DNA of 64,000 nt, taken from Pseudoneobacillus sp052180215 (lineage in GTDB: Bacteria; Bacillota; Bacilli; Bacillales; Cytobacillaceae). The position numbers were made by a program, and so were the translations under genes. Shown here one piece after another: positions 34,664 to 43,225 of this stretch. The number at the start of each line of letters is the position of its first letter. Position 1 is the first letter of the stretch. The notes under the pieces are model-generated. The model was not told where the DNA came from, made no database searches, and saw only the letters and a program-made list of their open reading frames with translations. The stretch spans positions 158,001 to 222,000 of the forward strand of contig NZ_CP197471.1 of assembly GCF_052180215.1 (NCBI RefSeq), given 5' to 3'.

Positions 34664-35584
34664 TTGCCAATTAAGCGTTTAGCATTTGTATCAATCATTA
34701 TTACTTATATACTGATTGTTTTTGGAGGTTATGTGGCTTCCTCTAATTCGGGGATGGGGTGCGGACCGGATTGGCCATTATGCAATGGTCTCGTTATTCC
34801 GATATTGAAGGGAGCTACGCTCATCGAATTTACTCACCGTATTATTGGAGCGATATTAGGACTTTTGACTATTTTCTTATTTATTTCCGTTTTAAGAAAA
34901 CATGGTCTTGGAAAGATTCGAAACGTGGCTTGGACCATGCTTTTCTTGCTTACCATTCAAGTGCTACTAGGAGCTGTGGTCGTTGTTCTAGACACACCTG
35001 CTATTGTCGTGAGTATACATTTATTAATTGCAATGTTTTTTCTTTATAGTTTATTGTGGATCTCAAAAAACTCAGCCCCTAGCATCTCTTATCCTAACGT
35101 TTGGAAAGAGTCTAATCTGCCGCAAAAGATAAATCTTCATTTAAAAATAACGATGGGACTCCTTGTTCTTACCTTAGCATTTGGTGCTTATATTAAACAT
35201 TTGTCCTATGGACTTGCTTGTGGCTGGCTAATCTGTGGTGAAATATTCCTACCGATTTCAACACCAGAGCTTCTCCAAACCATTCATAGAGGACTGGGGG
35301 TTGTTTCAGCCGTTTATATTCTATTATTAGCTTTTGGATCCATTTTGAAAAACTGGGACAAAAGTATTCGAAAGCGCCTTATTTATGCTGCCTTAATAGT
35401 TATGCTCCAATTAATAATTGGAATCTTAACGGTAGTCACCTCTTTACATCTTCCATGGGCCGTCTTGCATCTAGCTGTTGGCACGGCAGTGTTTTTTACT
35501 ATCAGTGAAGCTCAAATTTATGTAAGTACCACAACCGCTAAAACCACTTTAAAAGTGGGGAAGGTAGGCAAGTTTCAAAGTTAG
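34664..35584 (+). CDS. ctaA: Heme A synthase
   Basis: Integral membrane oxidase that converts heme O to heme A for cytochrome aa3. 306 residues, about eight membrane segments in two similar four-helix halves. Conserved His residues are seen in EFTHRIIGAILG and IHLLIAMFF of the first half and IHRGLGVVSAVY and LHLAVGTAVF of the second; the first loop has the paired Cys GCGPDWPLC, the second ACGWLIC. TTG start at 34664 with AGGAGGTACAG upstream. The other heme-copper oxidase genes are not in the window. Confidence 0.95.
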   Translation: MPIKRLAFVSIIITYILIVFGGYVASSNSGMGCGPDWPLCNGLVIPILKGATLIEFTHRIIGAILGLLTIFLFISVLRKHGLGKIRNVAWTMLFLLTIQVLLGAVVVVLDTPAIVVSIHLLIAMFFLYSLLWISKNSAPSISYPNVWKESNLPQKINLHLKITMGLLVLTLAFGAYIKHLSYGLACGWLICGEIFLPISTPELLQTIHRGLGVVSAVYILLLAFGSILKNWDKSIRKRLIYAALIVMLQLIIGILTVVTSLHLPWAVLHLAVGTAVFFTISEAQIYVSTTTAKTTLKVGKVGKFQS

Positions 35585-35651
35585 AAGTCACTTTTTTCAC
35601 ATAAAGTCTCTTGAACAGAAAATACTAAACGTATGTTCGGGAGGTGTGATA

Positions 35652-35966
35652 ATGGAAAATAAAGATTTTGAGCAAATTTATAACCAATATAAGGAGCAAG
35701 GTGAAGCAAAAGCTGCAGTAGAGGGGAATAATGATCAATCAGATGGGAAAGAGCAATTTGTGGCCGTACGAAAAAAAGATGATGGGGATATCATTGCTTT
35801 TAAAACAAATATGGGGCGGGAACTAGATTATCTAACAGCATTAGAAGAAGCAAAGGCTGGAAAAATTGCACATGTAGATGTTTTCCATAAGTACGGTAGG
35901 GATATCATTAGAAGTGAACCGGATGGAATCAAAGAAAATAATCTTGATCATTTACCCGAGTTTTAA
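35652..35966 (+). CDS. DUF3892-like small protein
   Basis: 104-residue soluble protein. The central part (QFVAVRKKDDGDIIAFKTNMGRELDYLTALEEAKAGKI) and the end (RDIIRSEPDGIKENNLDHLPEF) match the DUF3892 pattern as I recall it: a strand pair reading 'I..VRK...G.I..FKT..G...DY..A...AK.G.I' and a terminal 'R...D....NNLD.LP.F'. Function unknown. ATG at 35652 has GGGAGGTG upstream; the GTG at 35646 overlaps that site. Its own terminator follows at 35966-35997. Confidence 0.75.
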   Translation: MENKDFEQIYNQYKEQGEAKAAVEGNNDQSDGKEQFVAVRKKDDGDIIAFKTNMGRELDYLTALEEAKAGKIAHVDVFHKYGRDIIRSEPDGIKENNLDHLPEF

Positions 35967-35997
35967 AACTGAATGGAAACCCCATTCAGTTTTTTTC
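35966..35997 (+). terminator. Terminator after the DUF3892-like gene
   Basis: 11-bp perfect stem AAACTGAATGG (35966-35976) with CCATTCAGTTT (35982-35992), then a T-run. Confidence 0.9.
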
Positions 35998-36091
35998 TTA
36001 ACATTCTGATATTGTTAAATTTACCATTATTTGATATGTTTACTATGAATAAGTAGAATCAAAGTGTAGATAACCATGAGGAGATTAAACT

Positions 36092-38338
36092 TTGAAACAA
36101 ATTAATGATAAAACCTATAAACGTAAATGGATCACTGTTTTTGCCCTATTAGCTATCGTGGAAATATTAGACAAGATTATATCTATTGTGTTTCCGATAG
36201 AGGGAACAATGAAATTAATTATAGATACTATTTTTCTAGTTTTAACGATGGGAATCATCTTTTGGATGCTTCGGGGACTGGACCAAACTGCGAGAGAACT
36301 AGAGAAGAATAAACAGAGATTGAAAAATATCTTTGATACATTAGACGTCGCGATTTGGTCTCATGATTTGAAATCTAACACTCTATTAATTACATCCGGT
36401 ATTGAAAAACTCTATGGATATTCTTCAGAGGAATTTTACGCAGATCATTCCCTTTGGAAAAAAGTCATTCACCCTGAGGATGTTCCTGTTCTATTTGAGA
36501 GGGAACAAAATTTTTTAAGAGGTCAGGCTGCAACAAGTGTTTACCGAATTATTCGTCCTGATGGTGAGGTAAGATGGATACAGGATCGTGGCATACCCAT
36601 CCTGGATTCTCGTAGGCAAATTATTGATTTTACTAGTGTCTTATTTGATATTACTGATCGAAAAGAAAGTGAAGATCGCTATCGAAGTTTAGTAGAAATG
36701 TCACCTGATTTTATTGCCGTATATAGCCGAGGGAAAATAGATTATATCAATGAAGCGGGATGTAAGCTATTTGGTGCAACGAAGCTAGAAGAGATGATTG
36801 GTCTACCGATTTCTCGATTTGTACCTCAAAATATTTTAGAACAAATTAAAACGGTAGATTTAGCTGTAGATGAGGAATCTACAGAGATTGTAAGATACGA
36901 ATTCCAAACCTTGCAGCTTGATGGGAAAAGTATAGAGGTAGAGATGTCTGCAATGCCTATTTTTTATGAAGGAAGATTGGCCAAGCAGGTTGTCGGAAGA
37001 GATATCTCTCAACGGAAAAAGGCAGAAAAAACAATTGAATATATGGCTTATTTTGATGCCCTTACTGGATTGCCAAATCGTAATAGATTTAGACAGTATT
37101 TAAACAAAGTATTAATGGAAAATAAGGATCAGATGCAAGCGGTATTATTTCTGGATCTGGACCGGTTTAAAATTATAAATGATACTAAAGGCCATACCGT
37201 AGGGGACTTAATCTTAAAAAAGGTGGCCAATCGGTTAGAATTTGTGGTCCAAAAGCATGGTATGGTATCTCGCCAAGGCGGAGATGAGTTTATTATTTTG
37301 TTAGAGAATATGGATAAGGACCAAGTGACCACTATTGCTCAACAAATCCTTGATGAATTTTCAACTCCTTTAAAACTAGACCATCAAGAATTTTATGTGA
37401 CGCCAAGTATTGGAGTTAGTATTTATCCAACAGATGGGACTGATGTAGAGACGCTAATAAAGCTCGCTGATACGGCAATGTATTTAGCAAAAGACCTTGG
37501 GAAAAATAATTTTCAATTCTATTCATCCCATCTAAATGGACTATCATCACGAAAAATGGAAATGGAACATGGACTAAGAAAAGCGATTGAGCAGGAACAA
37601 TTAGATTTATTTTATCAACCACAAATGGATTTAAGTACCAGTGAAATGGTCGGAATAGAAGCGTTAATTAGATGGAAACATCCTGAAAAAGGCTTTATTC
37701 CACCTTCTGAATTTATTCCGCTTGCTGAAGAAACAGGTTTAATCGTTCCACTAGGAAAATGGATTTTACAAAAAGCCTGTGAGCAGAATAAAGTATGGCA
37801 GGACAGCGGGTTGGCCTATGTTCCCATTGCAGTTAATATCTCGGTAAGGCAGCTTCAGGATGAGAACTTTATCGACGGAGTGAAGGAAGTATTAAATCGA
37901 GTAGGACTTCAACCATCACTTTTAGAGTTAGAAATCACCGAAAGCATCATGCAAAACATTGAAAAGTCGACCGTTATTTTGAATCAATTAAAGGAATTAG
38001 GAGTTAAAATCTCCATAGATGACTTTGGAACAGGATACTCTTCCTTAAGTTACTTAAGACATCTTCCAATTGATAATATAAAAATTGATAAATCGTTTGT
38101 CGACGATATTATCGACCACTCCAATCAAGGGTCCATCGTTAAGACGATTATTGATATGGGGCATAACTTAAATTTTAATGTTATAGCCGAAGGGATCGAA
38201 AACGAAGAACAAGTATCATTCTTAAGAGAAAATGCATGTAAAATTGGTCAGGGATACTTTTACAGCAAACCCCTCCCAGCTGAACAAATTCAAAACTTCA
38301 TCCATCATATAAACAAAAAAAGAATTCCTATAGCTTAG
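36092..38338 (+). CDS. Membrane PAS-PAS-GGDEF-EAL protein (c-di-GMP turnover)
   Basis: 748 residues. Two membrane segments (about 13-31 and 38-58), a PAS domain (about 80-190) with C-terminal PAC, a second PAS (about 195-310), a diguanylate cyclase domain with intact GGDEF (396-400, RQGGDEFIILL), and an EAL phosphodiesterase domain with E523-A-L and DDFGTGYSSLSYL (loop 6 region). Both catalytic motifs are present, so it could make or break c-di-GMP. The RxxD inhibitory site before GGDEF is absent. TTG start at 36092 with GAGGAGATT upstream. Followed by a hairpin terminator; no partner gene. Confidence 0.93.
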   Translation: MKQINDKTYKRKWITVFALLAIVEILDKIISIVFPIEGTMKLIIDTIFLVLTMGIIFWMLRGLDQTARELEKNKQRLKNIFDTLDVAIWSHDLKSNTLLITSGIEKLYGYSSEEFYADHSLWKKVIHPEDVPVLFEREQNFLRGQAATSVYRIIRPDGEVRWIQDRGIPILDSRRQIIDFTSVLFDITDRKESEDRYRSLVEMSPDFIAVYSRGKIDYINEAGCKLFGATKLEEMIGLPISRFVPQNILEQIKTVDLAVDEESTEIVRYEFQTLQLDGKSIEVEMSAMPIFYEGRLAKQVVGRDISQRKKAEKTIEYMAYFDALTGLPNRNRFRQYLNKVLMENKDQMQAVLFLDLDRFKIINDTKGHTVGDLILKKVANRLEFVVQKHGMVSRQGGDEFIILLENMDKDQVTTIAQQILDEFSTPLKLDHQEFYVTPSIGVSIYPTDGTDVETLIKLADTAMYLAKDLGKNNFQFYSSHLNGLSSRKMEMEHGLRKAIEQEQLDLFYQPQMDLSTSEMVGIEALIRWKHPEKGFIPPSEFIPLAEETGLIVPLGKWILQKACEQNKVWQDSGLAYVPIAVNISVRQLQDENFIDGVKEVLNRVGLQPSLLELEITESIMQNIEKSTVILNQLKELGVKISIDDFGTGYSSLSYLRHLPIDNIKIDKSFVDDIIDHSNQGSIVKTIIDMGHNLNFNVIAEGIENEEQVSFLRENACKIGQGYFYSKPLPAEQIQNFIHHINKKRIPIA

Positions 38339-38355
38339 GAATTCTTTTTTTATAC
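38315..38355 (+). terminator. Terminator after the GGDEF-EAL gene
   Basis: Stem AGAATTCCTA (38321-38330) with TTAGGAATTCT (about 38335-38345), flanked by A- and T-runs; may work in both directions. Confidence 0.85.
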
Positions 38356-38400
38356 AAGCTCATTTTTAAAAGATTATGTTTAAAAATGTTTTTTTAATCG

Positions 38401-38528
38401 TTGACTGGAGCGGAAGGTGCGAGACTCCTGCGGGAACAGCGGGACAGGTAAGACCCCACAGGCGCTTTTGCGCCGAGGAGGCTTACCGCCCGCCCCGCGG
38501 AAAGCGAGCATCCTGGAGTGGAAGTCAA
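38401..38528. repeat. Dispersed Bacillaceae GC-rich repeat, copy B
   Basis: 128-bp GC-rich element with terminal inverted repeats TTGACT...AGTCAA. Internal hairpins include GGCGC-TTTT-GCGCC and GGTAAG/CTTACC. It is the compact form of copy A at 16490-16707. The short ORF that crosses it (38376-38579) is not considered a gene. Confidence 0.85.
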
Positions 38529-38574
38529 CACTACTCTAATATCTACAATGTTTATGAAACATTCTTATACAAAA

Positions 38575-38612
38575 AATGAATATTTATATATATGTATGAA
38601 TAAGTATTTAAA
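38575..38612. promoter_or_regulatory. Two tandem ARG-box-like sites
   Basis: AATGAATATTTATATATA (38575-38592) and TATGAATAAGTATTTAAA (38595-38612) resemble TNTGAATWWWWATTCANW; the second is the better match (about 16 of 18). They are 2 bp apart, typical of ArgR/AhrC operators. Confidence 0.5.
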
Positions 38613-38648
38613 AATTATGGTTAAAGTAATTATTTTTTTATAAATATA

Positions 38649-38685
38649 TTGTATATTTATAAAATTGAAAGTATAATAATTCAGA
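38649..38685 (+). promoter_or_regulatory. argC promoter with overlapping ARG-like site
   Basis: TTGTAT (38649-38654), 17-bp spacer, TATAAT (38672-38677). A third ARG-like site ending in ATTCAGA (38668-38685, about 15 of 18) overlaps the -10, which fits repression by an ArgR/AhrC protein. Confidence 0.6.
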
Positions 38686-38708
38686 AATTAGCATTTATAG
38701 GAGTGAGA

Positions 38709-39752
38709 ATGGAAATGAAAGTGGCGATAATTGGGGGTACAGGATATAGCTCTATTGAGCTTATGAGATTATTACATAAGCATCCATTTGTAGAACTGAC
38801 AATGATCATCTCCAACTCACAAGCTGGAAGTAATCTTCAAGATATATACCCTCATATTACTAACATCATAGAACAACCCTTACAAACATTAGACCCAAAA
38901 ACAATTAGTGAGCATGCTGACCTTGTTTTTTTAGCCACTCCATCGGGGATTAGTAAAGATCTTGTACCGGAGTTGTTAAAGTATGAATTAAAATGCATAG
39001 ACCTTTCAGGTGATTTTCGCCTTCGTTCACAAGAGAACTATGAACATTGGTATAAACATACAGCAGCGGATAATGAATATTTACAGCAAGCTACATACGG
39101 ATTAAGTGAAATGTATGAAGAAAACATTAAGGATTCTAAGCTTATAGCGAATCCAGGCTGTTATCCAACGGCAACCTTATTAGGTTTAATCCCTGCCATT
39201 AAAAATAGATTAGTAGACCCAAAATCGATCATTATTGATGCAAAATCAGGTGTTTCTGGTGCGGGAAGAGGGGTTTCACTCAGTACCCATTTTTCAGAAG
39301 TAAATGAGAACTTAAAGGCTTATAAAATGGGATCGCACCAACATATCCCGGAAATTGAGCAAATTTTAGGGGATGAGGCTGGAACGCTTACACCTGTCAC
39401 TTTCACTACCCATTTAGTGCCGATGACAAGGGGAATTATGTGCACCATTCATGCTAATCTGCATGAATCTGTAAATACAGGTGAAATCATAAAGATATAC
39501 AAAGAATTTTATCAGGACCAACCGTTTGTCCGAGTACGAGAGGAAGGTCATTTTCCAACTACGAAAGAGGTTCTGGGAAGTAATTTTTGCGATATAGGTG
39601 TTCATTCTGATGCGCGGACAGGTAGGTTAACGATCATTTCTGTTATAGATAATTTGGTAAAAGGGGCAGCGGGTCAAGCGATTCAAAACCTGAATCTTAT
39701 GAATGGCTGGGATGTCAGAACGGGACTTTTAGATATACCAGTTTATCCGTAA
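38709..39752 (+). CDS. argC: N-acetyl-gamma-glutamyl-phosphate reductase
   Basis: NADPH-dependent reduction of N-acetylglutamyl phosphate to the semialdehyde, third step of ornithine synthesis. About 347 residues. N-terminal Rossmann motif KVAIIGGTGYSSIELMRLL, and the catalytic Cys in LIANPGCYPTATLLGL; GAGRGVSLSTHFSE and the KMGSHQHIPEIEQ stretch are family-typical. ATG 38709 has AGGAGTGAG upstream; the second ATG at 38715 is nearly as good. First gene of the cluster; unlike the following genes it is separated from argJ by 231 bp that hold a repeat array. Confidence 0.95.
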   Translation: MEMKVAIIGGTGYSSIELMRLLHKHPFVELTMIISNSQAGSNLQDIYPHITNIIEQPLQTLDPKTISEHADLVFLATPSGISKDLVPELLKYELKCIDLSGDFRLRSQENYEHWYKHTAADNEYLQQATYGLSEMYEENIKDSKLIANPGCYPTATLLGLIPAIKNRLVDPKSIIIDAKSGVSGAGRGVSLSTHFSEVNENLKAYKMGSHQHIPEIEQILGDEAGTLTPVTFTTHLVPMTRGIMCTIHANLHESVNTGEIIKIYKEFYQDQPFVRVREEGHFPTTKEVLGSNFCDIGVHSDARTGRLTIISVIDNLVKGAAGQAIQNLNLMNGWDVRTGLLDIPVYP

Positions 39753-39816
39753 AGAGAAAGCTAGTTTGCAGCAGTGGGTGCTGCTTTATATGGGTCGAAT
39801 TTGACTAGGAATCTAT

Positions 39817-39908
39817 TTATCAACCGATTTTCGATATTTATCAACCGAAAAAGAGAATTTATCAACCAAAATTGGAATTTTATCAACCACTCTAAAAAAT
39901 TATCAACC
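39817..39908 (+). repeat. 21-bp-phased TTATCAACC array in the argC-argJ gap
   Basis: TTATCAACC begins at 39817, 39838, 39859, 39880 and 39900, spacings 21, 21, 21 and 20 bp. Copies 1, 2 and 5 continue with G. The roughly 10 bases between cores differ from unit to unit. Orientation is the same as transcription. Same core as in the leuA-leuB gap. Confidence 0.9.
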
Positions 39909-39983
39909 GCACAAAGCCTATTGGAAGGAATCAGAAACAATAAAAAGCAAGGTGAATAATCAAATTTAAAGGGGAAATGTGTC

Positions 39984-41210
39984 ATGCAAGTGATGTCCGA
40001 AGAAAAAATCATTGTTATAAAGGAAGGCAGTGTGACAACACCTAAAGGCTTCTCAGCCGGTGGAATGCACTGTGGCATTAAAAGAAAAAGATTGGATCTT
40101 GGCTATATTTATTCAGATGTGCCTGCAACAGCAGCAGGAGTTTATACAACCAATTTATTTCAAGCGGCTCCTTTAATGGTAACGCAAAAAAGCATTCAAG
40201 TAGAAAAGAAGATTCAGGCGATTCTAGTAAACTCAGGAAATGCCAATGCATGTACCGGGGACCAAGGAATACAAGATGCCTACACCATGCAAAGTGAATT
40301 TGCCAAGACACTAGGGATTAAGGAGCATTATGTGGCGGTTACTTCTACTGGGGTCATCGGAGTTCAATTGCCGATTGAAAAAATTTCGAATGGTGTGCAG
40401 CAAATTTTACAACCCGAAAACAGTGGCGCACATTTATTTGAGCAGGCAATCCTTACGACGGATACAGGTGTGAAAAATATCGCCGTACAACTAGAGATAG
40501 ATGGGCAGTTGATTAGTATTGGCGGAGCGGCAAAAGGCTCTGGAATGATCCATCCGAATATGGCAACGATGCTCGGATTCGTGACGACAGATGTCAATAT
40601 TGATTACGAAGATTTATGGAATGCACTGAAACAAGTAACGAACCAAACCTTTAATATGATTACCGTTGATGGAGATACAAGTACGAATGATATGGTTTTA
40701 GTGATGGCGAACGGTCAAGCCAATAATGAAAAGTTAACAAGCGATCATCCGGGCTGGGGATTATTTTTAGATGGGTTACAGGTTGTTTGTGAGTCATTAG
40801 CCAAACAAATTGCCCGTGACGGAGAAGGGGCAACAAAGCTAGTGGAGATTCAAGTGAAAGGGGCACCAACCACTGAAGCCGCTCGAGCAGTTGGGAAAGC
40901 AATCATTTCTTCTAACCTAGTAAAAACAGCGATTTATGGAACAGATCCGAACTGGGGAAGAATTGTCTGTGCAATAGGTTACAGTGGGGTAACGCTGGAT
41001 CCGAATCTTGTTAGCGTAGCAATCGGACCCTATCAAGTGGTTGAAAAAGGGCTGCCAGCGCCTATGAGTGAAGAAGAAGTAAAGCAGTATTTAGAGCAGG
41101 AAAACATTCATATTTTTGTGGATTTAAATGCCGGAGATCAGCAAGCAACAGCTTGGGGATGTGACCTTTCCTATGACTACGTAAGAATTAATGCTTCCTA
41201 CCGGACATAA
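39984..41210 (+). CDS. argJ: Bifunctional ornithine acetyltransferase/N-acetylglutamate synthase
   Basis: Moves the acetyl group from N-acetylornithine to glutamate, and may also use acetyl-CoA, recycling acetyl groups in ornithine synthesis. 408 residues. The proenzyme cleaves itself before a Thr in the segment GMIHPNMATMLGFVTTD. N-terminal PKGFSAGGMHCGIK and DPNWGRIVCAIGYSG are family marks. AAAGGGGAA lies 8 bases before ATG 39984; the ATG three codons on is an alternative. Downstream argB starts 13 bp after the stop. Confidence 0.96.
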   Translation: MQVMSEEKIIVIKEGSVTTPKGFSAGGMHCGIKRKRLDLGYIYSDVPATAAGVYTTNLFQAAPLMVTQKSIQVEKKIQAILVNSGNANACTGDQGIQDAYTMQSEFAKTLGIKEHYVAVTSTGVIGVQLPIEKISNGVQQILQPENSGAHLFEQAILTTDTGVKNIAVQLEIDGQLISIGGAAKGSGMIHPNMATMLGFVTTDVNIDYEDLWNALKQVTNQTFNMITVDGDTSTNDMVLVMANGQANNEKLTSDHPGWGLFLDGLQVVCESLAKQIARDGEGATKLVEIQVKGAPTTEAARAVGKAIISSNLVKTAIYGTDPNWGRIVCAIGYSGVTLDPNLVSVAIGPYQVVEKGLPAPMSEEEVKQYLEQENIHIFVDLNAGDQQATAWGCDLSYDYVRINASYRT

Positions 41211-41223
41211 GGGGGAACGAGGG

Positions 41224-42030
41224 ATGAAATATATTGTTGTGAAGCTTGGAGGGAGTACGTTGGAACAACTCCCACCTACTTTTTATAAAAATATCGTGGA
41301 ATTACATCAATCGAAAGAGTGGTCCCCCATCATTGTCCATGGTGGCGGTCCGTTAATTTCTTCCTTACTAAAATCGCTCCAGATAGAGACGCAATTTATT
41401 AATGGGCTACGTGTAACCGATCAAAATGTATTAGACATTGTTGAAATGGTGTTAAGTGGTTCGGTTAATAAACAAATTGTTCGTCATCTAATCTCAGCAA
41501 AAGGAAATGCTTTTGGGATAAGTGGAGTAGATGGCGGATTATTGAATTCTCAACCGGTTGAAGGGGCAAAGGAACTTGGATTTGTCGGTGAAGTGGTCGA
41601 TGTCAATACGGATATGATTAAGGAAATCATTCAGAAAGGCTATATCCCTGTTATTTCTCCCATTGGGATAGATGAGAACGGCCAGCGCTATAACATTAAC
41701 GGGGACATTGCGGCATCTGCGATTGCAAGTGCGTTAGGAGCAAATCTCTGCTTAATAAGTGATATTCCAGGAATCTATATTGAAAAAGACAATATAAAAC
41801 ACACTCTTAAAAATATAACTAAAGCAGAAGTGGAAGCCATGATAGAAGATGGGCAAATTTTTGGAGGAATGATTCCAAAAGTAAAAGCGGCAATCGATGG
41901 TCTTGTCCATGATGTACCTGAAGTGTCCATTATTAACGGCTTAGAAGTAGATAGCTTGATAGCGTATTGTAACGGTGAAGAAATCGGAACAAAAATTGTA
42001 CTAAATAAGGAGAGTTCATATGTCAAATAG
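41224..42030 (+). CDS. argB: Acetylglutamate kinase
   Basis: Phosphorylates N-acetylglutamate. 268 residues, amino-acid kinase fold. Glycine-rich loops KLGGSTLEQ and IVHGGGPLISSLL, the substrate segment NGLRVTD, and YNINGDIAASAIASAL near the nucleotide site. No N-terminal arginine-sensing helix, so probably not directly inhibited by arginine. ATG 41224 has GGGGGAACGAGGG upstream and gives MKYIVVKLGG; the longer frame into argJ is rejected. It overlaps argD by 11 bp. Confidence 0.96.
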   Translation: MKYIVVKLGGSTLEQLPPTFYKNIVELHQSKEWSPIIVHGGGPLISSLLKSLQIETQFINGLRVTDQNVLDIVEMVLSGSVNKQIVRHLISAKGNAFGISGVDGGLLNSQPVEGAKELGFVGEVVDVNTDMIKEIIQKGYIPVISPIGIDENGQRYNINGDIAASAIASALGANLCLISDIPGIYIEKDNIKHTLKNITKAEVEAMIEDGQIFGGMIPKVKAAIDGLVHDVPEVSIINGLEVDSLIAYCNGEEIGTKIVLNKESSYVK

Positions 42031-43207
42031 TCCATCCATATCAGAGTTGTCACCGCTCATGTCCAATTATGGCCGCTTTCCTGTCACGTTGGTTAAAGGA
42101 AAAGGGAGTTGTGTTTGGGACGATAAAGGGAATCAATATTTAGATTTCACCTCTGGGATTGCTACCTGTAATCTTGGTCATGTTCCAGACTCGGTAAAAG
42201 AAAAGCTAATGGAACAATTGGATAATCTGTGGCATTGCTCGAACCTATATCATATTCCTTCGCAGCAAGAGCTAGCAGCTTTATTAGTTGAAAATACATT
42301 TGGTGATCAAGTTTTCTTTTGTAATAGTGGAGCAGAGGCAAATGAAGCGGCAATTAAATTGGCTAGAAGATATGCCCAAAAAGTCAAAGGAACTGAAAGC
42401 TATGAAGTTGTTACTTTTCAGCAATCCTTCCATGGAAGAACATTAGCGACCTTATCCGCAACAGGGCAAGAAAAAATTCAACAAGGCTTTCTGCCATTAA
42501 TGCCAGGGTTCCGCTACCTTCCATATAATGATTTGGCTGCATTAGAGGAGCTTTGTTCAGATAAAACCTGTGCCGTTTTGCTTGAATTAGTGCAAGGGGA
42601 AGGCGGAGTCATTCCAGCGGAACTAGAGTGGGTTCAGCAGTTAGAAAAGATCTGTAAAGAAAACGGGATTTTATTAATGATAGATGAGATTCAAACGGGG
42701 ATGGGAAGAACAGGATCCTTATTTGCCTATGAACAATACGGAATTGAGCCTGATGTGATTAGTATTGCGAAGGGCCTGGGATCTGGTTTTCCAATAGGAG
42801 CGATTATTGCGAAAGCGGAAGTAGCTAAAGCGTTTGATCCAGGAAGCCACGGTAGTACTTTCGGGGGGAATCCATTAGCTACAACTGCAGGGCTAGCAAC
42901 CGTTCAGCACATTTTATCTACTAATCTATTAGAAAAAGTAAATGAGCTAGCCGAGACGTTTGATACGCAACTTCATCAATTAAAGGATAAATATTCGATT
43001 ATTTCTGATATACGAGGTAAGGGACTATTAAAAGGAATGGTTGTCCAAGGAAAAGCCATGGACATTGTGAAAAAAGCGATGGAATATAATGTTTTAACCT
43101 TGACGGCGGGTCCGGATGTCGTTCGTATCTTACCGCCTTTAACAGCCACTAAAGAGGAAATGTTAGAGTTTTTTGTTGTATTGGAAAAGGTTTTACAAGA
43201 TTTCTAG
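42020..43207 (+). CDS. argD: Acetylornithine aminotransferase
   Basis: PLP-dependent class III aminotransferase, 395 residues; converts N-acetylglutamate semialdehyde to N-acetylornithine. PLP-site marks: FCNSGAEANEAAIKLARRY, LLMIDEIQTGMGRTG (Asp binding the pyridine N) and ISIAKGLGSGFPIGA with the Schiff-base Lys. The start overlaps the end of argB, with AAGGAGAG as ribosome site, so translation is probably coupled. The next gene, carA, follows within 20 bp. Confidence 0.95.
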   Translation: MSNSPSISELSPLMSNYGRFPVTLVKGKGSCVWDDKGNQYLDFTSGIATCNLGHVPDSVKEKLMEQLDNLWHCSNLYHIPSQQELAALLVENTFGDQVFFCNSGAEANEAAIKLARRYAQKVKGTESYEVVTFQQSFHGRTLATLSATGQEKIQQGFLPLMPGFRYLPYNDLAALEELCSDKTCAVLLELVQGEGGVIPAELEWVQQLEKICKENGILLMIDEIQTGMGRTGSLFAYEQYGIEPDVISIAKGLGSGFPIGAIIAKAEVAKAFDPGSHGSTFGGNPLATTAGLATVQHILSTNLLEKVNELAETFDTQLHQLKDKYSIISDIRGKGLLKGMVVQGKAMDIVKKAMEYNVLTLTAGPDVVRILPPLTATKEEMLEFFVVLEKVLQDF

Positions 43208-43225
43208 AGAGTTGGAGTGAATAAC

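Larger units (their letters stand above)
38339..38708. other. Gap of 370 bp upstream of the arg cluster
   Basis: Contents in order: terminator, repeat copy B, tandem ARG-box-like sites, argC promoter with a third ARG-like site, argC ribosome site. No gene. Confidence 0.7.

Noticed and set aside
38376..38579. 67-codon plus-strand frame across repeat copy B
   Set aside because: Same repeat family; low-complexity Gly/Arg-rich translation and no ribosome site.
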